NCBI GenBank assembly: GCA_009760885.1
Contig: CM019701.1
Span: 36,656,697 to 36,720,696 of the forward strand
Length of the DNA: 64,000 bases
From: Achatina immaculata
Taxonomy: Eukaryota > Mollusca > Gastropoda > Stylommatophora > Achatinidae
Reading direction: 5' to 3'
Numbering within the stretch: the first letter of the stretch is position 1; each line of letters begins with the position of its first letter. The notes beneath the pieces were generated by a model. It worked only from the letters and a program-made list of their open reading frames with translations, was not told the origin of the DNA and did no database searches. Of this stretch, positions 1 to 11,739 are shown one piece after another. The position numbers and the translations under genes are program-made.

Positions 1-184
1 CCTTTTCCTCTCTCTCTCTCTATCGCTCTCTCTTCTCTTTCTCTCTCTCTCTCTCATTTCCGCTTTCCACACCCTTTCTTTACTCCAACCTATCACACCT
101 CAAGTCTTCATTTAAACATTCACAGTAAACAACCACACGCACTCTCAGACATAGCTTCTTGTAAGTCACAGCTAAGTGCTCCTT

Positions 185-456
185 TTTTCCATGTTTCCCC
201 CAATCCTATTTGTTGTATAGCATTCTTGTGAATTTATATTTTATCTTCTTCCTGTATGTTTTTGTATGATTAAGGTGTAAACTGAAACCTTACAACTGTG
301 CTAATATATCTGTTCCTACTCATGTTTTAGCTTTCACATTTATCAAGTGCAGTAACTCAAGGAATCGGTTCCAGGAATCAATTCCATGAGTACTTACTAA
401 AAGGGTACTTGAAAGATTCGGTTCTTTTAAAAAAAACCGAGTAGTGTCCAGCTCTA
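185..456 (+). mobile_element. hAT-like MITE, copy 1
   Basis: Partner of 54462-54705. It has the same block order and an end GTGTCCAGCTCTA in place of GTGCTCATCTCTA. The copy is older or degraded, and no duplication was identified. Confidence 0.45.
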
Positions 457-929
457 GTATTTGAGAGATTCTTATCCAAAATCGCAGTGCGGCAATTTTG
501 CTAAAGACTGATAGACAGCGAGGAGTCAGTATATCACACATTCCCGTTACTTAGATGCAGGTCAGAGCCGGGACAGACCTAAGAATAATATGTGACGCCC
601 TAAATATCTGTAGATTAGTTATCCAGGTTAGACACATGACATCATAAATGAGGGCTAATCCAAGATGTGACTTTAAAAAATAAACGCGCGCTAGTGAAAG
701 AAAAGACGTGTCAAGAGTAGGGCTAAGTATTGTTTACAAACATTATCTTTGTGTTTGGACTGAGCGAAGGATGCACGAATGACTGAATGAGAGAGACTTA
801 TAGGAAATGTGACCGCGCTAAACACTCGTTTCAAAAATCATAAGTGTTAAAGAAAGGACAAGAAGAAAGGAAGTTTGGCAAGAGCTGTACGCACTTCTGA
901 AAGATTCTGACCAATCAGATAATGAGCAA

Positions 930-960
930 CACAAAAACAAACAAACAAACAAACAAACAA

Positions 961-992
<32 letters not shown>
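930..992. repeat. (CAAA)n/(CAA)n microsatellite
   Basis: CAAA units followed by CAA units. A CTC/TCC-rich stretch is at 1058-1095. Frames of poly-Val/Cys here are artefacts. The rest of 457-1365 shows no recognisable feature. Confidence 0.9.
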
Positions 993-993
<1 letters not shown>

Positions 994-1385
994 AACACCC
1001 GAAATACACGAGCTGTCATCAGACTCTGAAGAAAGGTAACTGATACCTCTCTCCTACTTCTTCTCCTCCTCCTTCTCCTCATCCTCCTCCACGAAAACAG
1101 TTGCTCAGCGATACAGACTTGAGCTACAGACTGATAGTGACTTGGACCCATTACACTGATGGAAGTTACAGGAGGACAGACACCCAGTTCTGGCTAAGTT
1201 AGCTAGAAAATATCAGCATCCTCAACCACTACCGTTCCTTGTGAACATTTGTTTCCTGCGTCTGGATATGTTGTTGCAGTAACAAAAAAAAAAGACATTC
1301 CTTGAATCAAATAGTGTAAATAAACTGGTCTGCTTAAGCAGTTGGGCGTTAAATTAAATAATTTAATAGTCAGATAATCTATATA

Positions 1386-2236
1386 CCTACAACGCCTCCT
1401 TACCTCCGTCAGTCTACGGGACACCTTTGAGCAAGGTGGAGTACCCGTATAGCCCCCCGATCAGAGTGACGTGAAGCCATGGGAGCAGGTGGTGGATGGA
1501 ATGGGAGAGCAGCCGACAGATAATGTTGGTTATGGTCACCATTCTATGATGGTAGGCAGATGATCTCAATGTAGGGACAATGGCTACGACCACTGACTAG
1601 TACAGTCACTGCCAGGAAGGAAAGCAATAGCAAACTATTTTCTGGAAATATACCAAGAAACCCAAACAGCAACATGGAAAGTTGGATATGAAAAAAATCT
1701 GGTGGTGAGACCCCCAGATGAGATGGATCTAATTTTAACACTGGGGAAGAGTGTGAGGCAGAGGTCAGTACTAGTAATTGTGATGACGGACAAAATCCTG
1801 ACAATGTTACTAAGAAAAACCCCTGCATCAAACTAAAAAGGAAAATAAGAGTAGGAACTTGGAATGTGAGAAGTATGTATGAGGAAAGTATCAAATAATA
1901 AGTGACGAGATGAAAAGAACGGGGATACACATTTTGGGAATCTGAGAACATCGATGGAAATGATCAGGACACTTCAAGAGCGAGAATGATAATATCTTTA
2001 TTTACTCCAGTGGAGAAGTAGGAGGAAAGAATGGAGTGGTTTTTTTACTTGGACAAATCAACATCAAAGGCATTACTAGGCTGCAATCCTGTATGTGATA
2101 GAATCTTCACAATCAGACCACTTATGCTGTATGCATCAGCAGCAGGTCATCTTGCTCACAACCGAGAGGCCTACAGGAGTGCTGTTAGGGAGGCAAAATT
2201 GCGCAAGGGGCTTGCAAATGAATGAATGATATATCT
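1386..2236 (+). mobile_element. LINE-B copy with large internal deletion
   Basis: The 5' untranslated part (1386-1780) leads into the start of an APE-type endonuclease frame (RKIRVGTWNVRSMYE), then to degraded endonuclease up to about 2120. It jumps directly to the last 100 bp of the family (AAGHLAHNREAYRSAVREAK) and the (GAAT)n tail. All of the reverse transcriptase is missing. A 20-bp direct repeat (ATAGTCAGATAATCTATATA) at 1366-1385 and 3581-3600 flanks this copy together with the mariner that landed at its 3' junction. Confidence 0.8.
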
Positions 2237-2237
2237 A

Positions 2238-3577
2238 CGAGGGGTGTTCAGAAGGTAGTGCACTACATCGTTTTTCTCATGAGCTGTTTATTTAAAAAAA
2301 CATGAAATTTATACACAATATACATGGATATGTCATATAAACATCTGTATTATTCAACATAATCCGCATCAACTTGTACGGCTTTCTGCCAGCGCGAAAC
2401 AAATGCATGTATTCCTAGCGCATGCCAGATTTTATCTTGATTATGTAGCAATTTCTTCGCTGCATGAATCACGTCTGCGTCATCTTCAAATCTTACCCTT
2501 CGGAGTGCATCTTTAAGTGGACCAAACAGATGGAAATCAGAGGGTGCCAAATCAGGACTATAGGGTGGATGGGGTAGTACAGTCCAACCCAATTTGGTGA
2601 TTGCTTCCCGTGTTGCCAGACTTGTGTGAGGGCGCACATTGTCGTGAAGGAGAAGCAAGTCTGCTGGATTCTTGTGTGGCCGAACTCTGCGAAAACGTTG
2701 ATTGAGTTTTGTTCAATGTCTTAATGTAAGCTTGCGAATTGATTGTCTCTCCTCTTGGTATAACATCCACAAGAATCACACCTTCAGTGTCCCAAAAGAC
2801 AGTGACCATGACCTTTCCAGCTGAAGGAGTTGTCTTGAATTTCTTTCTTCTGGTGATTGCGGATGATGCCACTCCATTGACTTGTCTTTTTGTCTCAGGT
2901 CCAAAATGATGTGCCCAGGTTTCATCACTGTTATGATCTTAGCCAAAAAGTTCTCTCTCTCAGCATTGAAACGCTCCAATAATTCAGAGGAAATTGCTTT
3001 CCTTTGCAATCGATGGTCATCTGTGAGACTTCGAGGAACCCATCTTACGCAAACTTTGGAAAATCTGAGAGGTTTTATAACTGCATTTGCACTACTATTG
3101 CTGACTGACAGCTTTAAGGCCAACTGTTGAGTAGTAATACGCCTATCAGTAAGAATAATTCCCTTAGTGCATTTCAACATTTCTGCCTTGGTGGCTGTGC
3201 CAGGACGTCCACAGCGCGGCCGATCATGCAACTCCTTATCTCCACTTATTGATTCTTTGATTCTCTGAACCCAGCGACTGACTGTACTCTTGTCGAATGC
3301 AAAACTTCCATACACATCACATAGACGCTTGTGAATGTTCACAACAGTTTGCTTCTCTGAAACGAGAAATTCTATCACAATTCGCTGCTTATACCGCAAG
3401 TTGCCAATACGCTCCATTTCAACGGTTAGGGCAGCTACATTCTTTGGCCGGTTGCGGTGCAATTTGGTTCACACAGTCGGCATAAATGCCATAATCAAAG
3501 TGTGCAAAATTTCATTCTTATATCTTCATTATTAGCTAAAAAAATTATGTGGTGCATTACTTTCTAAACGCCCCTCG
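2238..3577 (-). mobile_element. mariner element (family 1), frameshifted
   Basis: The element is a complete 1340-bp copy flanked by TA (2236-2237 and 3578-3579). The inverted repeats read CGAGGGGTGTTCAGAAGGTA on the left and CGAGGGGCGTTTAGAAAGTA on the complement of the right. The transposase runs from 3421 to 2350. A paired helix-turn-helix N-terminus (RYKQRIVIEFLVSEKQ ... STVSRWVQRIK) is followed by WVPRSLTDDH. The catalytic core follows in a second frame (DETWAHHFGPETKRQVNG) after a frameshift near 2930. The end reads LLHDNVRPHTS and PPYSPDLAPSDFHLF, with 34 residues between the Asp residues (D34D). A second frame break lies near 2650-2700. The ends look mobilisable but the gene cannot make a full protein. 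Confidence 0.9.
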
Positions 3578-4047
3578 TACATAGTCAGATAATCTATATA
3601 TCTACATATCTATATATCTACCAGATAATCAATTATTTTTCATCTCATATAATTTTAAGGTGTTATCGCATTGGGATGTTTTTTATGACTTTGGACTGTT
3701 GACTGATTAGTATTTCACTGCTAGTTCAATTATTTACATTACACAAAACTGTTATTACACTAACTGAAATAACTGATATGCGCAGGCAAGCTGTTATTGA
3801 AAGTATTTTTTTATATCAGACAATAAGACTGAACTCTTTCTGCTTTATAGAACAGTATTGGTATGTTTCAAAGAAATACCACAGCTTCCGATTAATACAC
3901 GGTTAATTTGCAATTAAATTCTTGAATGGATCACCGACCCTATTTATGAGCTAAAAGGCTGATAGATTTCTCTGCTCTCTGGATTTCTTGAGGAAAGAAA
4001 GACGGAAGGAAGTGGGTGAAAGTAATAATTTGATTTAAGCATCTTAC

Positions 4048-4250
4048 TTTAAGGCCTAATGCTGCTAAAGCCGGGGCAAGTACCAAGCTAACTTTGTCTC
4101 CAACGCCACCTGTACTGTGTTTATCCACCAGCTGAACTGACCATTCCTCGGGCCAGATCAAGGTCGTCCCCGAGTTTTTCATTTCTTTCGTCAGAGTGAA
4201 GATCTCGCGCTCTGAAAGGTTCTTCAAATAGATGGCCATCAACATAGCGC
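4048..4250 (-). CDS. TYMP: Thymidine phosphorylase, second coding exon
   Basis: This 203-nt exon encodes [20 protein letters not shown], a short linker, and then the thymidine/pyrimidine phosphorylase signature [20 protein letters not shown] followed by ALAALGLK. The [10 protein letters not shown] loop is the phosphate-binding region of the family. The acceptor tttctttcag precedes GCGCTATG and joins in phase 1 with the upstream exon. The donor GTAAGA follows AAA in phase 0. The following exon, expected to start VPMISGRGLGHTGGT, was not found in the remaining 4 kb, so the gene continues off the left edge. The exon looks intact. The 1.6-kb intron upstream contains a mariner element. Confidence 0.92.
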
Positions 4251-4261
4251 CTGAAAGAAAC

Positions 4262-4333
4262 AATGTAGGCATGTATGTATATAATGTATGTATATAATGT
4301 ATGTATGTATGTATGTGTGTGTGAGTGTGTGTG
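4262..4333. repeat. (TATG)n/(TG)n microsatellite in the thymidine phosphorylase intron
   Basis: It lies between the acceptor of the second exon and the mariner end. Another TATG run is at 35366-35445. Confidence 0.9.
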
Positions 4334-4335
4334 TA

Positions 4336-5598
4336 CAAGGTCCGACAATTAAGTAATGAGACTAGTTACATAAAAAATAAACAACAGTTGAAGATATAAC
4401 CTGTATTTTATTGAAAGTAAGCCCCTTGTGCATTGATACAGCGAGTGGCACGACCTAGCAAACACCGGAACGACCTCTGCAGTTCTTCTGTCGGTATGGC
4501 CCTTAAACTAGATGTTACGGCCCTTTGGATGTCATCAGTATCGTCAAAGAAGCGTCCTTTCAATGGTAACTTTAATTTTGGGAGTAGAAAATAATCGCAG
4601 GGAGACAAATCTAGGGAATAGGGTGGATGGTTGAGAACACACACTTGTTTTGGGGCCAAAAATTCTTGTACAAGTATGGCCCAGTAAACCGGTGTATTAT
4701 CACGAAGAAGGAACAAACTGCCAGATGTTGAATACTCGGGTCGGACTTGGAGAATCTTTTTCAATAGACATTTCAAAATACTTAAATAAACTTTGGCAGT
4801 GACAGTCTGGAATAAATTCTTTGTGAATAACTACTTTCTTGTCGTAGAAGCACACCAACATTGTCTTCATTTTCGACTTTTGAAGACGAATTGTTTTGTC
4901 TTTTGGTGATGATGATTTCCACTGAGCACTTTGCCGTTCAGTTGTGGGATCATAGCGGAAAATCCATGTTTCACCCTCTGCAACAATCACATTTAAGAAA
5001 TGTTTATTTCTGCAACACGTTTTGATGATGTCTTTTGCGTACTCAACACGCTGGTGTTTTTGGTCATCAGACAATGAATGCGGTAGAAACTGGCAAGCAA
5101 CTTTTTTCTTGCCCAAATCTTCCACTAAAATTTTACGAATGGTCTCTCGGTTAACGCCAAATTGATCTGCCATCATCCTCACAGTCAGACAACAATCTTC
5201 TTGATTCTGTTCTCTGACTTTTGCAATGAGTTCCTTATTGCGAACAGAAATTGGCGTCCATTTCTAGTTGCATGTGTAATCGTTTCCACACCACTTTTAA
5301 ATCGTGAATACCACCTGAATATCTGCACGAGATAAACAATTGTCCCCATAAACTTGTCACATCAATTGAACTGTTTCAATGGCACTTTGTCCGAGTTTTA
5401 AACAGAATTTAATGTTAGCTTTTTTGTTCCATGCTGATTACGTAAAAATGCACATCTGACTAAGTCAATATAATGGTGGGTTGTTTGTCGTCTGCTTATC
5501 AGACGGCGATGAAAAGTTGCCAGATCACAGATGCTCTTTGGATTTCATGCTTTGCTTCATATATGGCATTTTTGTCTTGGCCATAATAAAATTAGTCT
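4336..5598 (-). mobile_element. mariner element (family 2) inside the thymidine phosphorylase intron
   Basis: The element lies in the same orientation as the host gene. Its left end starts CAAGGTCCGACAATTAAG after a TA (4334-4335). It matches the inverted repeats of the copy at 58567-59899. Sequence identity to that copy stops near 5598, so the opposite terminal repeat is lost. The transposase is read from about 5270 down to 4408. It includes a helix-turn-helix part (MMADQFGVNRETIRKIL), the ETWIFRYDP region, HDN, and HPPYSLDLSPCDYF. HDN and the last Asp are 34 residues apart (D34D, mariner type). The reading frame is broken between about 4700 and 4780. The residue where the first catalytic Asp is expected is Gly (AEGETW). 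The copy is inactive and lacks one end. Confidence 0.88.
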
Positions 5599-5843
5599 AT
5601 GTATGCATGCGTGCATGTTTATATGTACGTATTTGTGTTTCATGGTGTTATATGTGACATTGATTCATACAGTTATATTTGTATGCGTTTATGTGATAGT
5701 GAAACACAAAACGGAGGGTTGATTCCAATGCTGAAATTATTAGAAATTTAATTAGATCATTTATGCGAATAATGAATGTTTTAAAAAAGCAAACAACTGA
5801 ATTATATGCCTACTTATTACAAATCAGTCACTGATATAATTAC

Positions 5844-5976
5844 CAATCTGACAGTCGGCCATGGATCCAGTGACAACGCCTTTTACAAACTCAGCAATCT
5901 CATCATCTGACAGATCGTTTCCATCACGTTTCTTAGCAATCAAATCCGGAAATGACATGGCGGACATCTTAAATTT
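5844..5976 (-). CDS. TYMP: Thymidine phosphorylase, first coding exon (partial gene)
   Basis: This exon encodes the N-terminal segment of thymidine phosphorylase, which converts thymidine and phosphate to thymine and deoxyribose-1-phosphate in pyrimidine salvage. The peptide reads MSAMSFPDLIAKKRDG, then a LSDDEIAEFVKGVV stretch and SMADCQIG. This is the family pattern (PELI..KRDG.L...I..FV..V..G....QIG). The likely start is ATG at 5967-5965; a second in-frame ATG lies three codons on. An acceptor (ttctgccag) sits nine bases before the ATG, so an upstream noncoding exon is likely. The donor (GTAATT, phase 1 after CAG ATT G) is at 5843-5842. The next exon, at 4250, restores Gly-Ala-Met in frame. 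Splice sites and family pattern are read from the sequence; expression is inferred. Confidence 0.88.
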
Positions 5977-5989
5977 CTGGCAGAAGATT

Positions 5990-6940
5990 TAAACAATGAT
6001 ACAATGATACAAACACTGGCAATAAACATTATAACTGGCTGGTCATTTTGATGATACATAATATTGTATACTTAATAAAGAAACGAACTAACGCTGAGTT
6101 TTTAGATATTTTTTATCTACTAATCATAGGCTAATTAGTTTCATTTTGTATTTTGCAACTGTGGTTACAAAAGCTATGGGATATGACAATTTTACTACTT
6201 ATTATCATACGGTTGTTGGAAATAAATATTAGATTACGTAAACAAAACTAATCTATGAGGGGAAAAAACGTCAGGTTAAAGGTTTTAATGTGCACCCCCA
6301 AAACTTGTAAAATCGCCATCTTCTGAGCTAGATAAAACCATTTGTTCTAATTCTCTTCTGTATCAGAAACTGAGCCATCAGTTTAGTCAGGCAAGAAACC
6401 GTGATCAGGATAGTGAAAGGTATTATTAATACCACTTTTAATAAATAATTCAACAAATTAACTCCTGTTTGCCAGAATACATATCAAGAGAGACGAGCTG
6501 ACGATCAATAACCCAATTGAAATTTCAGGTTCTGGGATATAAGAAGGATCTTCTTTTTTTTTTTCTTTCTTTTCAAAGAAAAGTTTTATGGGGAAAAATG
6601 CACTTTATAGGTCAGCAAGTACGGTAGATGCTGACTTGTAGATAGTACTGTTGTGTTCCCACGTGTATACTCGTGAAGAACATAAAAAGAAATGATTCTT
6701 AGTTGTCCATGACTTAGACAGTAGAGAACCGAGGAGAAATGATAAACTGCAACTCTGTTGTTGATTATAACAATAATGATAGGTACAACAATAATGATAG
6801 GTACGTATGTTTTATCTAGAATTATGTACATATATGCAGGAAACTCTCTACCGTAGAGAGCGGAACAACAACACAACTCCTTCAGATCATCAGAGGAAGT
6901 ACCCCCCCCCCTCAGACAAGTGTTTCGGCCCTTTAAACTC
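5990..6940. other. Upstream flank of the thymidine phosphorylase exon, no feature
   Basis: A/T-rich sequence with a T-run at 6553 and an 18-bp duplication (ACAATAATGATAGGTAC) at 6766-6803. The gene's noncoding first exon and promoter may lie here but could not be located. Confidence 0.4.
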
Positions 6941-6944
6941 CTGA

Positions 6945-7110
6945 CACTCTAAGGGGGGTGGGCCCCTCTGGGTCATGACTCCCAGAGGTCTTGTGAGTTG
7001 TTGCTTTTTTTTTCCCGGTTCCGGGATCGAACCCATGATCGTCCAGTTGCCACTTATTGAAGTGCGTCTTTAGCGATTTAGCTATGGAGGACTGGTATTG
7101 GTTGTGGTAA
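6945..7110 (-). mobile_element. tRNA-derived SINE
   Basis: On the minus strand the sequence carries an A-box-like TAGCTAAATCG (about 7074-7084) and, about 40 nt on, a perfect B box GGTTCGATCCC (7023-7033). A short A-run and a non-tRNA body with a small palindrome (CCTCTGGGAGTCATGACCCAGAGG, split over 6962-6988) follow. The spacing is that of RNA polymerase III type 2 promoters. No acceptor stem closes, so it is not a functional tRNA gene. Confidence 0.55.
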
Positions 7111-7291
7111 ATGAAATTACTTATATTCCCAATGCTTGTTTCGCATACTCCACAGCCAGCATGATGCCTTTTCTGCTGTTTCTGTACATATGTTATTCCA
7201 TAAATCGTACAGAACATTGAGTGAACCAATTATTTCTGTTTTTGTCAACGTCACTGATTTTCACTCATATACCAATGTCTATATCTGTAGT

Positions 7292-8224
7292 ATATATTAT
7301 ATTACAAGGGGTGTGACAAGGACGTGTACTATCTCCAGATCTTTTTTCTCTGTACAGCGAGTAATATTCTAAGAATGATCATCACAGAAACAGGCATAAA
7401 AATTGAAAGATACAATATTAACAACCTTCAGTATACTGACGACACAGTGTTGATAGCTGAGATTCAACAAGACATGCAAAATCTCTTGGATAAAGTCGCT
7501 AAAGGAAGTGAACACAAAGGCTTTACTTTAAACATAAAAAAGACAGAGATTGTGGTTATATCTAAGAAACAGAATCCACCAGCATGCAGTATAAAATTAA
7601 ACGGATCTATTCTAAAGCAGGTGCAGAAATTCAAATACCTTAGAGCAGTAATAACTTCATATGGGAAATGCAGAACAGAAATTAGGAACAGAATAGGCCA
7701 AGCATTTCAGAGAACGAGAAACATATTATGCAACACATCTTTATCAATGAATGTTAGAAAACGAGTCCTAAAATGCTATATTGAACCTATCTTGTTAATG
7801 GAAGTGAATCATGGACAATAGGCAAGTCTGCACAAAAATCATTGGAAGCAGCAGAAATGTGATATATTAGAAGAATGTTGCGAATTCCCTGGACAGTAAA
7901 AATAGCTAATAAAGAATGTATGAGAAGAGCTGGAGAGACAAAAAATCTTGTAAAAAAAATAAGAGAGAGACAATGTTCTTTCACAGGATATGCAATGAGA
8001 AGAATTGAAAATATTATAACAACAGGAAAAATAGAAGGAAGAAGATCAAGAGGAAGACCAAGATAAATTATACTGGACAGTCTGACAAGATGATGTGAGA
8101 GGAGATCACCAATTGAGCTAATGGCCTGCATGAAGGATCGTGTACTTTGGAGAAGCATAATAGCCAACGCCAGTCACCACGGCACCTGATGATGATGACG
8201 ACGACGATGATGATGATGATGATG
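7292..8224 (+). mobile_element. LINE-A copy, 5'-truncated, with 11-bp TSD
   Basis: This RTE-like reverse transcriptase C-terminal part starts just before the catalytic box ([10 protein letters not shown] here; [10 protein letters not shown] in the copy at 17696). It continues through LDKVAKGSEHKGFTLNIKKT and the KFKYL.AVITS region to a GRRSRGRPR motif and ends in a (GAT)n tail. The frame is broken near 7810. An exact duplication ATATCTGTAGT flanks it at 7281-7291 and 8225-8235, which proves target-primed insertion of a truncated copy. Confidence 0.88.
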
Positions 8225-8404
8225 ATATCTGTAGTGCCAATGTACATGATCAGTATGGAAGAATTAAACTTAAATACAAACAAAAAAGTATAAACACAAA
8301 ATTAAACACAAAAGAAGTATACGAACTTGGCTGGGAGTGGGTGCTCCCCAACTGTCCACGGAAACTTCTATGCTATTATCATCTGTATATCAGAAGCAGC
8401 ACTA

Positions 8405-8405
8405 C

Positions 8406-8455
<50 letters not shown>
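8405..8455. repeat. (TA)n microsatellite
   Basis: About 50 bp of TA. Similar runs occur at 41620-41672, 44912-44936, 49318-49361 and 61180-61247, several directly beside LINE ends. Confidence 0.97.
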
Positions 8456-8458
<3 letters not shown>

Positions 8459-9215
8459 CCAAACTAGAATTCAGATATTAAATAAGTGAACTCGAACCTT
8501 CTTACATAGATGCGATGATTAATCGTCACGTTGTTAAGATAAGTTTGTACAACTGAATGATGAAAATACGGATATTTTCATAAAACATTGAACACATGTA
8601 GAATTGTAGAATACCTTTTTTGCTACAGTTGCTGAAACTCTAAGCAAGTGACTGTTTAATGGAAGATAAGGGCTAAACAGTTTCAGTTTGTGACCATGAC
8701 TTTAACATGAACAGACAGTTCTGAGAAAACGTAACACAGCTATTCTAGCTGAAACAAAAAATATAATTTTTACGGTAAACATTCTCAGGCGGACTTGTTG
8801 AAAAGTGATTCCTGTGTCACGCCGACCTAACCGACGATGACATGCAGCACAAATACCCCCCCCCCCCCCTCCACGCTTATAGTAACAGTGTAAGCATAAC
8901 ACTAGGAATGTCGCTGTAAGCAGTGTCTCCAAGCACTTTGAACATTTTATCACTTTACAAGCTGATCTTTTGTAGGTTTATGAAAAGCACGGCGAACTTG
9001 CCATGCACGAAACAAACATTTGGACTTGACCCCGTTGTTTTCTCTTCTTTCCATGATGATAAACAGAGTGACTGCACAGGACTCTCTTTCTCTCTCCTCT
9101 CTCTCACTCTCCTCTCTCTCCTCTCTCTCTTTCTCTCTCTCACTCTCCTCTCTCTCCTCTCTCTCTCTCTCTCCATGTGTATAGCGAGGGAGAAATTAAT
9201 GAAATGTAAGTTTTA

Positions 9216-10086
9216 ATAAGGCATATTGTCGCCTTACTTATTTAACTTGTATACTGAAAATATAATGAGGAATGTTAGAGAAGATGTAGACAAAGAATAT
9301 TATGATGCCATAACAATTGGAATTTATGAAATACCAGATACTAGATATGCTGATGACCCAGTATTACTGTCCACAACACAAAAAGGAATGGAAAAACTTA
9401 TGTCAGTCTGTAAGAATAGTGAAGAGCAAAACCTCTATCTTAATGCGAAGAAAACTAAATTGATGACAACTGACAAAACAAACAAGGCAGTTGATATATG
9501 TATCAATGAGGAAAAACTGGAAGAAGTGGAGAGTTTTTAATATCTTGGATCACTGCTAACTAATAATGGAGATACAATGAGGGAAATTAAAAGGAGGACA
9601 TCTATTGCTTTTCAGAAAGTAAAACAACTAAAGAATCTGTGAAGAGGAACAGACAAAACTACAAAAATAAGATTTTCCCATAGCAACATATGCCTGTGAG
9701 ACCTGGACACTTAACAAAACAGCTAAGAAACACATAAATGCTACAGAAGAGTTCTTCAAATATAATGGACACAAAAAAGAACAAATATATCCATACTACA
9801 AGAACATAATATTGAAGAAGGCTGGCTAGTAAAGAGGATTAAAGAGAGAAAACTTAAATATTTTGAACACATTAAACGTCATGATAATCTAGAGAAGACC
9901 GCCTTGGAAGGGTACATAATGGGAAAAAGAAAGAGAGGAAGACCAAGACGAAGATGGCTGCAAGACATCGTTGATGATCTGCAAATGGATGCATCAGCAG
10001 CAGGCCATCTTGCATACAACCGAGAGGCCTATAGGAGTGCTGTTAGGGAAGCAAAGTTCCTCAAGGGACATGCAAATGAATGAATG
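9216..10086 (+). mobile_element. LINE-B copy, 5'-truncated
   Basis: The copy begins within the reverse transcriptase (SPYLFNLYTENIMRNVREDV), passes the catalytic segment (RYADDPVLLSTTQK) and EYLGSLLTNNGDTMREIKRR-like sequence, and ends RGRPRRRWLQDIVDDLQMDA and the (GAAT)n tail. Stops and small deletions break it at 9538 and around 9640-9760. An 8-bp duplication AAGTTTTA (9208-9215, 10087-10094) flanks it. Confidence 0.85.
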
Positions 10087-10094
10087 AAGTTTTA

Positions 10095-11722
10095 TGCTTT
10101 TTTTTTACCAGAACTGTGAACTTGAGTCGATCGAATTAGACTATACTTGCGGGGTGAAGAGTTGTGACATTTTTTATTTAGCCAGCCAGTCGAAGGTTTT
10201 ACAGCAGCACTGCACTAGTAAGCTGTATAAGGTCTTTCACTGACGTTATTTTCATGTGCACCACTTGACAAGGGCTAATTAGGCGTGTGTAACAGTTCTC
10301 CCTAGCAAAACACAATGGTTTAGATAAATAACATCACGAAGCACGCTGTGCCAATTTATTGCCGCATTAAGATGCAATATTTCTTGGAGGAATAATGTAA
10401 ATGTCAGTCACAAAAATATGCATATAAATAGGGTTGGACTGATTGACAGCGAAATAATTGGTGAAGCGAAATAATTGCTTCAAGGCAAAAGTGGTGCTCC
10501 CACATAATCCAGCTTGGATGTACCTTATAAATTAAGTGGTAAACTCAGGTAGCTTTCTCTTTGCTCTTTGTGCAATGTGTAAGGAAAAATCCAGTTAAAC
10601 GCAATCATTACTAAAAAAAAAGTAACTGTTGAAAAGAAAAGAAAAACTAAAACACAAAACTTGGGTCTAATGGACACTGATGGTATACTGAAGATTAATA
10701 ATGTGTTTCTGATGGGGTTACCACTGCTTAGAAAACATCACATTATCCCATGTTTTTGTTTGTGCAACAAATAGGGCATTATCAGTGACAGATCGTTATC
10801 GTGGCTTCCTTACTTTCTTGAAGGAAACTACCTGATGTTTTTACGGTACACTGTGTCATCCACACACAACATCTTGCCACACACAAAAAAAAGCCAAGTG
10901 CTGGGCTCTATAAATCATTAAGAACCGATATCACAGCTCTCAATAATATCAAAACTTATGCTCTTAATTCTTGACTTTTTAGACAGCTTGGAAGTGAGAA
11001 TGAGGAAGATTTTGAATTATTGCTGCTACATACATAAGTTAGATGGCTGTTCTAGGGAAATTGCTTGAGTCGCTGCTATTCACTTTTTGAAACAGTTGTA
11101 AAATCATTCCAAGAGTCGCCTTGAAGAAATTAACGCACATAGTAACATTGTGAAGGATTCGTTTACTACAGAGACGTGCATTTGAAGGTAGGTAGGGCGA
11201 AACTATCTATTTTGATCTGTCATCTGCCGGAAACCCAGATTCAGTTCTGTGTGTTGTGGTCCCGTGTTTATTTATAGTAATTTTCTAAGGTGGTTTTTGT
11301 CAACAACAACAAAAGTTGATGAGGATGCTATTATAGTTGGCTATTGTGTTGAATATACAAGGGGTCTGGATGCGAAGACATAAGCTTATAATTTCTATGG
11401 TTAAACAATAACAGATTGTCCTTTCATGACTTTTAATTAGTAGACAATCTGTATGCTTCAACCAAGTCCTGGACACACCTTGGGTATGTTTCGATAAATA
11501 ATGCACTCATTTGAAGAATTATCCCAATACTTTAGCCTTTTGGGAAGTTTTCTAAACCTCGACAAGCAGACAGTAGAAAAACATGCTATAAACTTTGAAA
11601 TCGCTTAGACAGAAGTTAAATTCAGTGAGGAAAACGAAACTGTACATTCCATCACATTAACAGATTTTTAAAATAAAATGTTAGTTTTGAAAATGGTAGC
11701 ACTGAAGGAGATTCCTTCTTGT
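10095..11722. other. No recognised feature
   Basis: Unique-looking A/T-rich sequence between two LINE-B copies. I see no exon, element end or tandem repeat. Sequence at 8236-9080 is similar apart from the TA and CT runs and a poly-C at 8857. Confidence 0.4.
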
Positions 11723-11739
11723 CGTATCATGGAGAACTA

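Noticed and set aside
818..1151. Poly-Val and poly-Cys open frames on the minus strand
   Set aside because: Arise from the CAAA/CAA and CTC microsatellites.
7023..7084. Functional tRNA gene
   Set aside because: A and B boxes exist but no acceptor stem or cloverleaf closes; it fits a SINE head better.
9081..9176. Arg/Glu-rich open frame
   Set aside because: Translation of the CT/AG microsatellite.
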